A stretch of 64,000 bases of DNA from G963674835 sp963674835 (lineage in GTDB: Bacteria; Planctomycetota; Planctomycetia; Pirellulales; Thermoguttaceae): positions 2,170,001 through 2,234,000 of the forward strand of contig CAXXKC010000002.1 of the NCBI GenBank assembly GCA_963674835.2, given 5' to 3'. A program made the translations under genes and the position numbers. Under the pieces are notes generated by a model. That model had not been told where the DNA came from. It did not search any database and worked only from the letters and a program-made list of their open reading frames with translations. Below, one piece after another: positions 51,761 through 61,098 of this stretch (within the stretch, counting starts at the first letter, position 1; the number at the start of each line of letters is the position of its first letter).

Positions 51761-54256
51761 TCAAGTCGCATCCAGCATGCCGCGCGAAACACGCCTTGGG
51801 CCAAGTGTCCTCAGTCGACCCCATGCCTCCTTGCCGCTGAGATGCCCCATCACGAGCCGTTGGTAGACATCGATCAGGGCGACCGATGTCTCGGGCGCGG
51901 TATCGTCGAGCAATTCCACGCGGAAGTGGCGCACACCCAGCTTCAACAATGACGGGACCGCTTCGGCCGCGGTCTGTGGCGTGGCGTTGTACAGCGTGTT
52001 GCGGCACGCGAGGTCTGCCTTCAACAGATGCTCCGCGCCCACGCGATCCCGCAGGCGGACCTCGTGATGCACGCACGGCCGGCCGCACGTGGCTCGATCT
52101 GTTCCGGCCGACAACCGCGAACAGAACACGCAGTATTCCATGTGAAACATGGGCATGTGCTGGTGAACGACCACCTCGAGCATGCCCGGAGGCACCGTGC
52201 CGGCCAGATCGACCAGTTGCCGACGGTTCAGATCGTACGACGCAGTGACTCGATCGGCGCCCTGCCCCAACAGCCACTCGGCCGCCCACCGATTGGCGAC
52301 GTTCAGCGAGAAATCGGCCACGGCCAGAACGTTACGATCCCGCAGTGCGGCCAGACCAGCCAGGTTGCGCGCGAGGATGCCGTCGGCGTGGGCGTCGAGT
52401 AGAGCGGCCATCACGTCGGTTTCACCCGGCTTCTGGATTCTCGGCGTCGCCAGAAGGATCATCTTGCCACTGGCCCTGGCCGTTGCCACGGCGGCTGAAC
52501 AGTCCCGCAGATCGGAGAAGTCGGCAATGACGCCGGTAATCTGGCAGTTTGCCGCGATGCGCAATTGGGCAAGCGACCGGCAGAGCACGATAAGCTGTGG
52601 TTCGATCGCCGCCGTGTCCGGCTGGCTCGCTTCGTGCACACCCGAGGCGCTCATCGCCACCGTTTCAGCGACCCTCCGTTTCGGTGGCTGGCCGATCGAA
52701 GCGTCGAGCTCTTCCAGCAGGGCACGTCGCAATCGCCCCAGTACACTCAGCGGGATCATCGGCTGGCCATCGATCCTTGCCTCGAGATGCCGAAGCTCGT
52801 AGACGCTGCCGCCCAACCGACCCAGTTGTTCGCGAAGCGTCTCGGCCGTCAACGGGTGCTTGTGGGCTTCCGGTAGTGCTTCGGGCGATTGGAGCAGGCA
52901 ATGGGCCCCCGAGGCTGCCTTGGCATCGATACGAAGCGGCTCTCCCACGGCGGCCTCGACGACCAAATCGAGCGCCACTCGGCGGCGAGGTTGGTCCGCT
53001 TCGTACGATTTGCGCAACCGCCGGGCCAATCGAGGGTCGTCAGTCTTCCAGACGCGCGTGCCAGGCTTGAGGCATGTGAAATCGACGGTGTCCCTTCCAA
53101 ATGTCAACTCCACGCATCCCTGCGTGATGGCCTCCTGGCGTGAGCGGCCGTCCTGAAAGACTTCGTACACGCGGCTGCCCTGCTGGTCGCCTTCGTGCGG
53201 TTGACTTTCGAAAACAACGCCGTCACCGCGCCGGACCGAGCCCGCAAGCTCCACTTCGACGCGTCCTGCACGTACGGCCGTCACACGTCCCAGGTACACG
53301 CCTCGGTTGGCAGAGCTCTGCCCGACGACGAGGGCCCTGTGCTGACGGCCATCGAGCCAACCGTGGCAGAAACCGCGAGAAAACGACAGTCCCAACTCCT
53401 CGACCTGTGCCCGCGAATACTCGACAGGCTGTGCTGATACCGCCGCGTCGATCGCCTGGCGGTAGTGCTGTGTCACGTTGGCCACGTACTGAGCCGATTT
53501 CAGTCGCCCCTCGATCTTCATCGCCGTCACGCCGGCCTCGATCAACCGTGGCACCAGTTCGTATGCAGCCAAATCCTGCGGGCTGACCAGATAGCGAACG
53601 CCGCCAAGGCCCACGCTTTGTCCGTCACAGATCAACTCGTAGGGCATGCGACACGCCTGGGCACATTGGCCCCGGTTGGCACTGCGGCCGCCGAGAGACA
53701 AGCTCGCCAGGCATTGTCCGGAATAGCTCATGCAGAGCGCTCCGTGAACGAACACCTCCAGTTCGATCGTGGTTTGGCGGCGGATCTGGGCAATCTCGGC
53801 AATCGACAACTCGCGGGCGAGCACCACCCGGCGGATTCCAAGCGATTCCGCCACTCGAATGCCCTCGCCGCTAGTTAGCGACATTTGCGTCGACGCGTGA
53901 ATGGGCAGTTCCGGGCAGATCGCCTGCGCCAATCGAGCCACGCCGAAGTCCTGCACCAACAAGGCGTCGACACCGGCCGATATGGCCAAACGGATCACCC
54001 GCTCGACCTCTTCCAACTCGTCGGGGAACGCCAGGGTGTTGACCGTCAGATAGCCTCGCACGCACCGGTGGCGCAGGAATGTCATCAATTCTTCGAGCCG
54101 CTCGGCCGGGATGTTCGCGGCCCTGGCCCGGGCGTTAAACCCTGTCTGTAGGCCGAAGTAGACCGCATCGGCGCCGTTTTCCACGGCTGCCTTGGCGCAA
54201 TCGAAATCGCCGGCGGGAGCGAGCAGCTCGATGGGATGCGAAAACGTGTCAGCCAT
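51761..54256 (-). CDS. U32-family protease-like protein (RlhA/YdcP type)
   Basis: The family members RlhA and TrhP take part in RNA hydroxylation with an iron-sulfur cluster. The 831-residue protein starts with IELLAPAGDFDCAKAAVENG and has HASTQMSLTSGEG, FVHGALCMSYSGQCLAS and SANRGQCAQACRMPYEL, whose four Cys probably bind the cluster. A DUF3656-like middle follows. Its C-terminal third contains a second Cys-rich site (HMEYCVFCSRL and CGRPCVHHEV), giving a longer protein than E. coli RlhA (653). Its target RNA is unknown. A ribosome binding site is not obvious before the ATG at 54256. Confidence 0.88.
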   Translation of the reverse strand: MADTFSHPIELLAPAGDFDCAKAAVENGADAVYFGLQTGFNARARAANIPAERLEELMTFLRHRCVRGYLTVNTLAFPDELEEVERVIRLAISAGVDALLVQDFGVARLAQAICPELPIHASTQMSLTSGEGIRVAESLGIRRVVLARELSIAEIAQIRRQTTIELEVFVHGALCMSYSGQCLASLSLGGRSANRGQCAQACRMPYELICDGQSVGLGGVRYLVSPQDLAAYELVPRLIEAGVTAMKIEGRLKSAQYVANVTQHYRQAIDAAVSAQPVEYSRAQVEELGLSFSRGFCHGWLDGRQHRALVVGQSSANRGVYLGRVTAVRAGRVEVELAGSVRRGDGVVFESQPHEGDQQGSRVYEVFQDGRSRQEAITQGCVELTFGRDTVDFTCLKPGTRVWKTDDPRLARRLRKSYEADQPRRRVALDLVVEAAVGEPLRIDAKAASGAHCLLQSPEALPEAHKHPLTAETLREQLGRLGGSVYELRHLEARIDGQPMIPLSVLGRLRRALLEELDASIGQPPKRRVAETVAMSASGVHEASQPDTAAIEPQLIVLCRSLAQLRIAANCQITGVIADFSDLRDCSAAVATARASGKMILLATPRIQKPGETDVMAALLDAHADGILARNLAGLAALRDRNVLAVADFSLNVANRWAAEWLLGQGADRVTASYDLNRRQLVDLAGTVPPGMLEVVVHQHMPMFHMEYCVFCSRLSAGTDRATCGRPCVHHEVRLRDRVGAEHLLKADLACRNTLYNATPQTAAEAVPSLLKLGVRHFRVELLDDTAPETSVALIDVYQRLVMGHLSGKEAWGRLRTLGPRRVSRGMLDAT

Positions 54257-54263
54257 GGCAGGA

Positions 54264-55373
54264 TCACTTCAGCGGCACCAGCAGCCACTTCAAGATCGGA
54301 GTGCGGAACACCCTCGTCTCGACGGCCTTGCGGATCGATTTATTGGCCTTCTCGCGAATACGATCCTTCTTCTCGCGAAGTTCTTCGTTAATCATGTCTT
54401 CGAGCGGCTCGCGCAAGATGTTCAAGCCGTCGTTGGAAATATCCAGTTCGCGAATGCCGACGTCCAGTTCCAACAGCTCGGGCACGCAAAGCGTCATTTG
54501 GTCCTGGTCCTTCTTCGACTGGATCGCTCCAGACGCCGTCAGCCAGACCACCGTGCGGAATCCGGTCGAAGCGCTGAGCACATCGGGGATCTTGTAGCCC
54601 ACGCGCCCTTCGAGCGGCAAGGTGGCCTGTACGGTGAACATCACGGCGCCGGCAGCCGGATCGTAGTAGCCTTGCAGATAGGGCATGTCGACCACGTGGA
54701 TCTCGGGCTCGCCGCAGAGTTGCACTCGGACGTGATACTCCTCTGGCACGCTCACCACCAATCGCCGCTTCTGCCGTTTGAGATCGCGCAGGGTGGGCGC
54801 CCACATCTTGACGAACTTCTGCTTCTTCCGCGTGCGCGTCTTCTCGTAGGCCTTCTCGCCCAACTCGGCGACGACCGCCTTGCGAATCAGCCGGCCAAAC
54901 TCCTGCTGAAGCAGCGACGGCACGTGGCCGACGCGAAACAGCCCGATGGTCTCCTCGGGGCGCGGTCGGTAAGGGGTTGCCTTGGGCGATGATTCCGCGG
55001 CAGCCGCGTCCAACAACAACCAGCTGATCGGCCCGCGCAAGGCGGCCCGATTGCCCTCGACTTGCACTAGTGAGAATGGCTCCGGCAAGGCTGTTCCGGC
55101 AACGACACGCAACTGCCCGCCGGGGCCCGTGGCCAGGGTGCACCCGTCGCTCGTCCTACCGACGATTCGGCCATTTTCGCCGGACACCAGGGTGAACATC
55201 TCCGCCGGGCTCGGCACAAGACGATCGGCCCTCAGGCTGCCATCCTCCGCCGCCCGTAGGAGTTGGCCCGACGCAGTCTGGAACACGACTGTTTCGTCGG
55301 CCGACACGCGCCCTGCCGCAGCCAATCCGGCCACCAGCATCCACACGGCCCAGATTCGTCGCATCCTGCCCAC
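54264..55373 (-). CDS. Secreted hypothetical protein
   Basis: The 369-residue protein has a signal peptide (about 1-25, cut near SADE) and then Gly-rich repeats (FQTASGQLLRAAEDGSLRAD, FTLVSGENGRIVGRTSDG) that recall beta-trefoil or beta-propeller-like strands, followed by an alpha/beta part with a Lys/Arg-rich segment (YEKTRTRKKQKFVKM). I do not recognise a family; similar proteins seem to be planctomycete-specific. GGAGGAG seven bases upstream supports GTG 55373 as start. It lies seven bases upstream of the U32 gene, so both are probably cotranscribed. Confidence 0.8.
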   Translation of the reverse strand: MGRMRRIWAVWMLVAGLAAAGRVSADETVVFQTASGQLLRAAEDGSLRADRLVPSPAEMFTLVSGENGRIVGRTSDGCTLATGPGGQLRVVAGTALPEPFSLVQVEGNRAALRGPISWLLLDAAAAESSPKATPYRPRPEETIGLFRVGHVPSLLQQEFGRLIRKAVVAELGEKAYEKTRTRKKQKFVKMWAPTLRDLKRQKRRLVVSVPEEYHVRVQLCGEPEIHVVDMPYLQGYYDPAAGAVMFTVQATLPLEGRVGYKIPDVLSASTGFRTVVWLTASGAIQSKKDQDQMTLCVPELLELDVGIRELDISNDGLNILREPLEDMINEELREKKDRIREKANKSIRKAVETRVFRTPILKWLLVPLK

Positions 55374-55410
55374 AGGTCTGCTCCTCCGTGCATCGTCCTC
55401 GGCGCTCGTT

Positions 55411-56394
55411 TTACCCGACCGGGGTATTGCCGAAGCTCACGCCGATCTTCTTGCCCAGGCCGAACAGATACTCCCGCGACTGGTCGTATGCCGCCGCATC
55501 CTTCATGTGTTCGATCATCAATGGCACGTCGCCCGGCAGGGTCGCCAGCCGGTTCAGGTAGGTCGTGTAGTCCAGCGCCCCCGTTCCCAGCGGGACCTCG
55601 CGGAAATGAACGTTCATCTCCACGTCCCATGTCAGGTCCTTGGCGTGGCAGCTTGCGATCCAAGGCCCCAGCTTGTCGAAGCACTCGTTCAGCAGCGCGG
55701 TGTTATCATAGAAGAGCCGCGGTGAGTTGATCGCGTTGCACGGATCCAGGTGGACGCCGAATGGCGAACGGTCGATCGCTTTGATCAACGCCAAGTAGGA
55801 ATCGGGACTATCCGGTAGGGCCCAACCCATCACTTCGTAGCAGAACTTCGCCCGTTTCGGCTTCACTGCATCGATGATCTTCCGCGCGTTTTCGACCGCT
55901 AGATCGAAGAACTCCTTGGACAGGTTCTTGGGATCGGGGCCGAACCAGAACTGCTTGCTGAACGAGCCGGCGATGTCGACGCAGCATCGCGCACCGACCG
56001 CGTCGGCCAGGGCAAGCCCGTCGGTCACAGTCTGCAAGTGCTTCTTTCGTTTTTCGGGGTCGGCATCCATGAGGTTCACCCAGCGGCCGACCTCGGCGAT
56101 GATTACATCGTGCTTGGCGAAAGCCGTTTCGATATCGCGGATACGTTGAGTGTCGTTCAGACTCACTCCGGGACAGTAAGCCGCCCGATAGCCGAGCTTG
56201 CGGTGCGCCAGGGCCAGTTGTTCCGGGTCTGCCGGCGCGTTGAACACCGGCGCACCCAATCGGATCGCGTGCTCCTGCCCGGCGGCAGCTTGGGCATGGC
56301 CGCGCCGGGTGCCGTACCCCGCAAGCCAACCGGCGGCCACTAGTGCTACTGAGTCTCTGAGAAACGCACGACGGGTTGCAGACTCTGGATTCAT
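55411..56394 (-). CDS. TAT-exported sugar isomerase/epimerase-like TIM-barrel protein
   Basis: The 327-residue protein has the TAT signal ATRRAFLRDSVALVAAG and a xylose isomerase-like TIM barrel: YCPGVSLNDTQRI, LADAVGARCCVDIAGS, CYEVMGW, HLDPCNAINSPRL and SCHAKDLTW. The Glu and Asp-His residues of these segments are the usual metal ligands of this superfamily. Its substrate is unknown. AGAAGGAC supports ATG 56394. It lies 43 bases downstream of the SMP-30-like gene, and the two are probably one secreted sugar module. Confidence 0.88.
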   Translation of the reverse strand: MNPESATRRAFLRDSVALVAAGWLAGYGTRRGHAQAAAGQEHAIRLGAPVFNAPADPEQLALAHRKLGYRAAYCPGVSLNDTQRIRDIETAFAKHDVIIAEVGRWVNLMDADPEKRKKHLQTVTDGLALADAVGARCCVDIAGSFSKQFWFGPDPKNLSKEFFDLAVENARKIIDAVKPKRAKFCYEVMGWALPDSPDSYLALIKAIDRSPFGVHLDPCNAINSPRLFYDNTALLNECFDKLGPWIASCHAKDLTWDVEMNVHFREVPLGTGALDYTTYLNRLATLPGDVPLMIEHMKDAAAYDQSREYLFGLGKKIGVSFGNTPVG

Positions 56395-56437
56395 TACTGC
56401 TGTCCTTCTCGAATACTGCTCACGACGCGAAGGAAAA

Positions 56438-57325
56438 CTACCGCTGCCAACGTTGCCATTCCAACCCCGGTCGATCCACACGGAATTGGACCAATCGCCG
56501 ATGGTCCACCTCGGTCACATAGGCCGTGCAACCGTCGGGACCACCGAAGCAAATGTTGCTGGGATGCGCCCCCAGGATGTCGATTTCCCGCAGTGTCTCC
56601 CCCTTGGGCGAAAGCTTGACGACCGTCCCCTTGCCTTGCCGCGTGACGTACAGATTGCCATCCACGTCGCAGCGTATGCCGTCCAGCCCATGGTCGGGGA
56701 ACTCGCAGAACTCCTTCCGCTGGCCGAGCGATCCGTCCTTGGCGATGGAGAAGGCCAGGATTCTTCGCTGCCGGCTCTCCCCTACGTAGAGCGTACGTCC
56801 GTCGGGACTCACCTCGATGCCGTTGGTCGTGCCCATGTCGGAGGCCACGCGCGTCGCGGTGCCGCGCGGGTCGATGCGCCAGATCTGCCCTGTGCCGGCC
56901 TTCCAATTGGGATCGCTGGCGTACAGAACCCCCTCGGCCGTGATGGCCAGATCGTTGGGCTGGTTCATCTCCGGCTGATGTACGAGAACAGAAATCTCAC
57001 GGCTCGCTAGATCGATGCGCAACACGTTGTGGCCCACGTAGTCGGCCACGTACATCGTTCCCTGCCGGTCGAAGCGGATGCCGTTACCCACGCTCTTGCC
57101 CGGCAGCACGACGAACACCTCACCGTGCCCGTCCGGTGTCACTCGCCCGATCGTTTGCTGCCGCTGGAAGTTCACCGCGTAGACGTTTCCTGCGGCGTCG
57201 CAGGCGGGCCCTTCGATTCCCCGGGTGAAGCTGTCCGTCGGCGTGAGCGGCTTGGCCACGAACAGATCTTCGGACGGACCGGCGAGAAGGGCTCCGAAGA
57301 CGGCCAGACTGAGGCCTGCATGCAT
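56438..57325 (-). CDS. Secreted SMP-30/gluconolactonase-family protein
   Basis: The 295-residue protein has a short signal peptide (about 1-16) and a six-bladed beta-propeller, recognised by repeated strands such as DAAGNVYAVNF, DRQGTMYVADYVGHN, NQPNDLAITAEGVLYASDP, SPDGRTLYVGES and DVDGNLYVTRQGKG. The family hydrolyses lactones with a bound Ca or Zn ion; the Asn and Asp of NQPNDLAI and of TTNGIEVSPDG are at the expected metal sites. It pairs with the TAT-exported isomerase. A six-base stem-loop lies just before its ribosome binding site. Confidence 0.88.
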   Translation of the reverse strand: MHAGLSLAVFGALLAGPSEDLFVAKPLTPTDSFTRGIEGPACDAAGNVYAVNFQRQQTIGRVTPDGHGEVFVVLPGKSVGNGIRFDRQGTMYVADYVGHNVLRIDLASREISVLVHQPEMNQPNDLAITAEGVLYASDPNWKAGTGQIWRIDPRGTATRVASDMGTTNGIEVSPDGRTLYVGESRQRRILAFSIAKDGSLGQRKEFCEFPDHGLDGIRCDVDGNLYVTRQGKGTVVKLSPKGETLREIDILGAHPSNICFGGPDGCTAYVTEVDHRRLVQFRVDRPGLEWQRWQR

Positions 57326-57339
57326 CGTTCGACTCCTGT

Positions 57340-57358
57340 GTAGACCCTATCAGTCTAC
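57340..57358 (-). promoter_or_regulatory. Stem-loop directly upstream of the SMP-30 gene ribosome binding site
   Basis: GTAGAC (57340-57345) and GTCTAC (57353-57358) pair perfectly around a seven-base loop. On the minus strand the stem ends just before AGGAG, so it could influence translation start. Confidence 0.4.
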
Positions 57359-57424
57359 CCCGAGCAGCCGCGAAATGCACGCTTGGGCTATCGGTCGGCC
57401 CACGCGTTATGCTCCCGCCCGTAG

Positions 57425-57442
57425 GTTATGCTTCAGCATAAC
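57425..57442. repeat. Perfect 8-bp palindrome after the ABC permease gene
   Basis: GTTATGCT (57425-57432) and AGCATAAC (57435-57442) are exact reverse complements around TC. It lies about 60 bases after the permease stop codon (minus strand). No T-run follows, so it is a weak terminator candidate or a dispersed repeat. Confidence 0.55.
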
Positions 57443-57502
57443 AGAGTCTTGGTCGGCCTGCGTCGCGATTATCCCGCCCACCTGCCTGATCCGGCCCGGC
57501 TT

Positions 57503-60022
57503 CTACTCGTAGTGGAGGGCCTGACCCAATTCCAGGCGTGCGGCCCGCTCCGCCGGAATCCAGGCGGAGACGATCACGATCGCCAAGGCGGCTACAAGGC
57601 TGCCTACCAGCAGCAAGGGTCGGAAGATGAAGTCGATCGCGTGACCGGTCGTCGGCTGGGTCCCCAGGTACATCAGGTAGGCCACGCCCACACCGGCCAG
57701 CGCACCCGGCACCAGCCCGATCAGGCCGATCATCATCGCCTGCAGGAGAATCGTCTTGCGGACCTGGCCGCGGGTCATGGCGACGATTCGCAGCAGACCC
57801 AACTCGCGGGTTTGTTCGAGCACGTTCATCGTCAGCGTGTTGACGACGCCGAACGCCGCCACGATGAATCCCAGTACGAGCACCCCCCAAAGTGCGCCTT
57901 CGATGCCGTTAACCATGCGGTCGATCAGCCGAATGATGTCGTCCAGCGACTGCAGCAGCACGCCGTATTCGTCGGCTAGCGCCTGGAGTTGCTTTCCCAC
58001 CTCGGCTTGCTGGCCCGGCTTCGCCTGAATGATGTAAACATCGACGCCTCCGAGGCCCAGGAACCGTTTGGCCACCTCGCGCTGTATGAAGACCACCATG
58101 CCTCCGGCAAGGTACTCGTTGGACACGGCGGCAATCTTGAACTTCTTTGGACCCTCGCGGGTTTCCAGCGACACCATCTCGCCAGCGTGCAGTCCCAATC
58201 GCTGCGCCAGTACGCTACCGACGACCACCTGGCCGGCGAACAGCTGCTGCCGGACCTCGTCCTTGTCCGAATGCTCCAGGTTCATGTACAGGTGTTTTGG
58301 ATCGGAAAGCTCCCGTGCGACGACGGTCACCGATTGTCCGTCCACCTTCACTTTCGTCGCGCGACCCGTGTCGATGCTGGCGATGCCCGGGATACTGCGA
58401 ATCTTCTCGCCAAGCTCTTCGGGCAAGTCGGCCGACAAGCCGGTGGCCATGTTCGGCATCATGGCCCGAACGAAGAAGTCGGCGGAAACGACTCGCCGGT
58501 ACCAGTCGCGCACATCCTGCACGTTGTCGAGGATGGCGTTGGCCAGCCCGACGCCGGTACTGATCGCCAGGAAGAGAACGCCGATCGTCAGGGTCGATCG
58601 TCCGCGATGGCGCAGCACTTGCCGCTGAGCCAGCCGGGTTTCCACGCGGAAAACCCGTCGCAACAACCAAACCGCCGCCTTGGTCGCCCACTCCAGCGCC
58701 ACGGGCAGTAGGAACACCAGCCCCAACAGCAACAAAACGCCAGAAATCACGCCGAAATCCGTCGGTAATCCGCCCGTCATGCTGGCAGCCAGTAGCCCAC
58801 CGGCCGTCAGCGTCAACAACGCGCCTATGACGATCATCGTATAGGAGACACCTTCCATGTCGTCAGGCGCCACCGTTCCCAGGGCTTCCTGCGGCGTCAG
58901 GCGGCTGGCACGCCACGCTGGAATGGCCGCTCCCAACAGCGACAGCCCGAAGCCGAACGCCGCACCCAGCACAAACGGCAGTGGCGTGAGGATCATCGAC
59001 GGCAGCGATACCTGTAGCACCTGGTCGATCGCTTGCGTCATCAGACGAGCCCCGAACAGCCCCGCAACGATGCCCAACACCGTACCCAAGGTACCCATGG
59101 CCAGGCTTTCACGAACCAACACGCCGGCGATCTGTCGCCGCGTGGCCCCCACCGCCCGCATCACGGCCAGTTGCTGGCGGCGTTCTCCCACATTCATCAG
59201 GAACACGTTGAGAATGATAAACGCGGCCAGAAGCAGGGAAAACGCGGTGGCCAGTCGCAGGCCCATCTCGGTCGATTTCAGCGTCTCTTCCATCGAGTGC
59301 GATCGGGCGGACGGCTCGCGGACCTCGATGCCCGTCGGCAACTGCTTGGCGATGGCCTCACGGACGGCGGCCAGATCGGCCCCCTCATCGAGCACGACCT
59401 GAATGCAATCGATCTGGTTGGGGATCTTGAAGAGGTACTGCGCCACCTCAAGCCTCATCAAGATCATTCCTCCGAGGCGCTGCGCGACGTTTCCCCGCGT
59501 TTCCAACAGGCCTTCCACGTAGAGGCGCTGGACGAGGCGACCGGTAAGAAGCTTGATCCGCTGCCCGACTCGGAGGCCCAGCGTGTCGGCAAACTCCGCC
59601 TCCATCGCAATGCCCGGTTGGGTCTCGAGCAACTTCCCACGCACGACCTTGCTATCGCGTACGGATTGATCCAGCTTCGGATCGACCCCCATCACCAGCA
59701 CCGGCGTCTTTCGTTTGTCGCCGTAGTACAGGATGGCCTGCCGCTGAACGATGGGTGAGGCAACACGGACCCCGGATACCCGGGCGACCTTCTCGACCAC
59801 GTCCTCATTGAAGCTTCCGCCGCCTGCGGCCACCACCTCCAACGATGCGCGCCCGGTGACGGCAGCGAACATCTCCTGGTAGGCCCGCCGTGCAGTGGCC
59901 GTGCCGATACTGACCGACACAACCGCCGCCACGCCGATCACGACGCTTAGCAGAGTGAGAATGGAGCGGCCGGGCCGCATACGAATGGCCCGCAGACTAT
60001 ACTTCCAAAGCATCGGCGTCAT
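57503..60022 (-). CDS. ABC transporter permease with two FtsX domains
   Basis: The 839-residue protein has the LolE/MacB-like type: an N-terminal MacB-type periplasmic domain after the first helix, an FtsX domain near 270-380, a central region, another periplasmic part, and a second FtsX domain near 700-839 (for example GVLVLGFIVAAFGVVNTLTM). About ten membrane helices are predicted from hydrophobicity. Such permeases extrude or release lipids, peptides or lipoproteins rather than import. Its first codons overlap the stop of the ATPase gene in an ATGA, which marks a coupled pair. Confidence 0.92.
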   Translation of the reverse strand: MTPMLWKYSLRAIRMRPGRSILTLLSVVIGVAAVVSVSIGTATARRAYQEMFAAVTGRASLEVVAAGGGSFNEDVVEKVARVSGVRVASPIVQRQAILYYGDKRKTPVLVMGVDPKLDQSVRDSKVVRGKLLETQPGIAMEAEFADTLGLRVGQRIKLLTGRLVQRLYVEGLLETRGNVAQRLGGMILMRLEVAQYLFKIPNQIDCIQVVLDEGADLAAVREAIAKQLPTGIEVREPSARSHSMEETLKSTEMGLRLATAFSLLLAAFIILNVFLMNVGERRQQLAVMRAVGATRRQIAGVLVRESLAMGTLGTVLGIVAGLFGARLMTQAIDQVLQVSLPSMILTPLPFVLGAAFGFGLSLLGAAIPAWRASRLTPQEALGTVAPDDMEGVSYTMIVIGALLTLTAGGLLAASMTGGLPTDFGVISGVLLLLGLVFLLPVALEWATKAAVWLLRRVFRVETRLAQRQVLRHRGRSTLTIGVLFLAISTGVGLANAILDNVQDVRDWYRRVVSADFFVRAMMPNMATGLSADLPEELGEKIRSIPGIASIDTGRATKVKVDGQSVTVVARELSDPKHLYMNLEHSDKDEVRQQLFAGQVVVGSVLAQRLGLHAGEMVSLETREGPKKFKIAAVSNEYLAGGMVVFIQREVAKRFLGLGGVDVYIIQAKPGQQAEVGKQLQALADEYGVLLQSLDDIIRLIDRMVNGIEGALWGVLVLGFIVAAFGVVNTLTMNVLEQTRELGLLRIVAMTRGQVRKTILLQAMMIGLIGLVPGALAGVGVAYLMYLGTQPTTGHAIDFIFRPLLLVGSLVAALAIVIVSAWIPAERAARLELGQALHYE

Positions 60023-60744
60023 GACGCATCCTTACTAGCAGCCCTGTTACGTCCGACTTCCATCAGGACGTCTTCGCTTTCAATCTGGCCGTCGGCCAGG
60101 CGTACGATCCGGTCGGCCTGCGCGGCCACTTCGGCATCGTGGGTGACGATGATCATCGTTTGCCCCCGCTGGCTGACCAAATCGCGAAGCATGGTGACCA
60201 GCTTCTGGCCGTTGGCACTGTCAAGATTCCCCGTAGGCTCGTCTGCCAGCAGGATCGCCGGCTGGATCACCAGCGCCCGTGCCACGGCCACCCGCTGTTG
60301 TTCGCCACCCGATAGGGCGCTCGGAATATGGTGCCGCCGCGCCGACATGTTCACCAACTCGAGCATCTCCGCGGCCAGCCGCTGCGCCTCAGCACCGGCC
60401 ATTCCGTCCAGTTCCAACGGCAAGGCGACATTCTCCTCAGCCGTGAGAATGGGCAACAGGTTGAACTGCTGGAAGATGAAGCCGATCCGCTGCCGCCGCA
60501 TCAGTGTGCGCTGGTCGTCGCTGAGCGAGGCCAAGTCGACGCCTTCCAGAAGCACTTGGCCGCTGGACGGAACGTCGACACCACCCAAGAGCGACAACAG
60601 AGTACTCTTGCCCGACCCGGAACGCCCCATGATCGCCAGCATTTCGCCGGAGCGAACCTTCAGGTCGACCCCCTTGAGCGCTTCCACACAGACAGGTTCT
60701 TGGCCATATGTTTTCCGCAGTTCCCGGGTTTCAAGCACGTACAT
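60019..60744 (-). CDS. ABC transporter ATP-binding protein (LolD/MacB type)
   Basis: The 241-residue ATPase carries Walker A GRSGSGKST near residue 44, the Q-loop in IFQQFNLL, the signature LSGGEQQRV near 144, Walker B ILLADEPTGNLD and the switch His in IVTHD. These features match LolD/MacB subfamily ATPases, which power FtsX-type permeases. The conserved start MYVLETRELRKTYG places ATG 60744 after GAGG; the frame is open to 60819. Confidence 0.95.
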   Translation of the reverse strand: MYVLETRELRKTYGQEPVCVEALKGVDLKVRSGEMLAIMGRSGSGKSTLLSLLGGVDVPSSGQVLLEGVDLASLSDDQRTLMRRQRIGFIFQQFNLLPILTAEENVALPLELDGMAGAEAQRLAAEMLELVNMSARRHHIPSALSGGEQQRVAVARALVIQPAILLADEPTGNLDSANGQKLVTMLRDLVSQRGQTMIIVTHDAEVAAQADRIVRLADGQIESEDVLMEVGRNRAASKDAS

Positions 60745-61098
60745 CGTTTGCCTCTGGTTCGATCCGACTGGGCAAGGAACTAACACCCTAAGGGTTGTTC
60801 CCACCTGAGGTTTTGTCAACAGGGTGTGCAGTCACCCACCATGCCCTTACAATAGGTGGAATGGAGCTGATTGCCAGTGCCTGCCCCGAGTGTGGCAGGC
60901 GGCGCCGCTTGGCTCTCACGCGGGTAACCTGCTAGTAGATCGGTTGCTTGTACTTCGAATCATCGGTCAAGCACCCCGAGAATCGCCAGAGTTTGCCCCG
61001 AACGACGTTGGCATGCGGACACTCGGGTATTCAGGCATTTTAGAGAAGCGCGCGGTTCCTTCCACTCATCCGCTGCCCCGACCAACAGAGCCTCGTTC
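60745..61098. other. Divergent gap between the ABC pair and the GATase gene
   Basis: These 354 bases hold a short CxxC microORF (separate entry), inside which GCCTGCC (60879-60885) pairs with GGCAGGC (60894-60900). A TACAAT patch (60848-60853) directly precedes it. No other gene is supported. Confidence 0.4.
60861..60935 (+). CDS. 24-residue CxxC microORF, gene remnant or small protein
   Basis: AGGTGGA lies just before an ATG that opens a 24-codon frame beginning MELIASACPECG, then a run of Arg. The CPEC motif resembles the start of zinc-ribbon proteins common in planctomycetes. It may be the truncated start of such a gene or a real microprotein. A stem-loop overlaps it. Confidence 0.25.
   Translation: MELIASACPECGRRRRLALTRVTC

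Noticed and set aside
60745..60790. GGTTCGATCC, resembling a tRNA T arm
   Set aside because: The flanking bases do not pair as a T stem or an acceptor stem, so it is a chance match.
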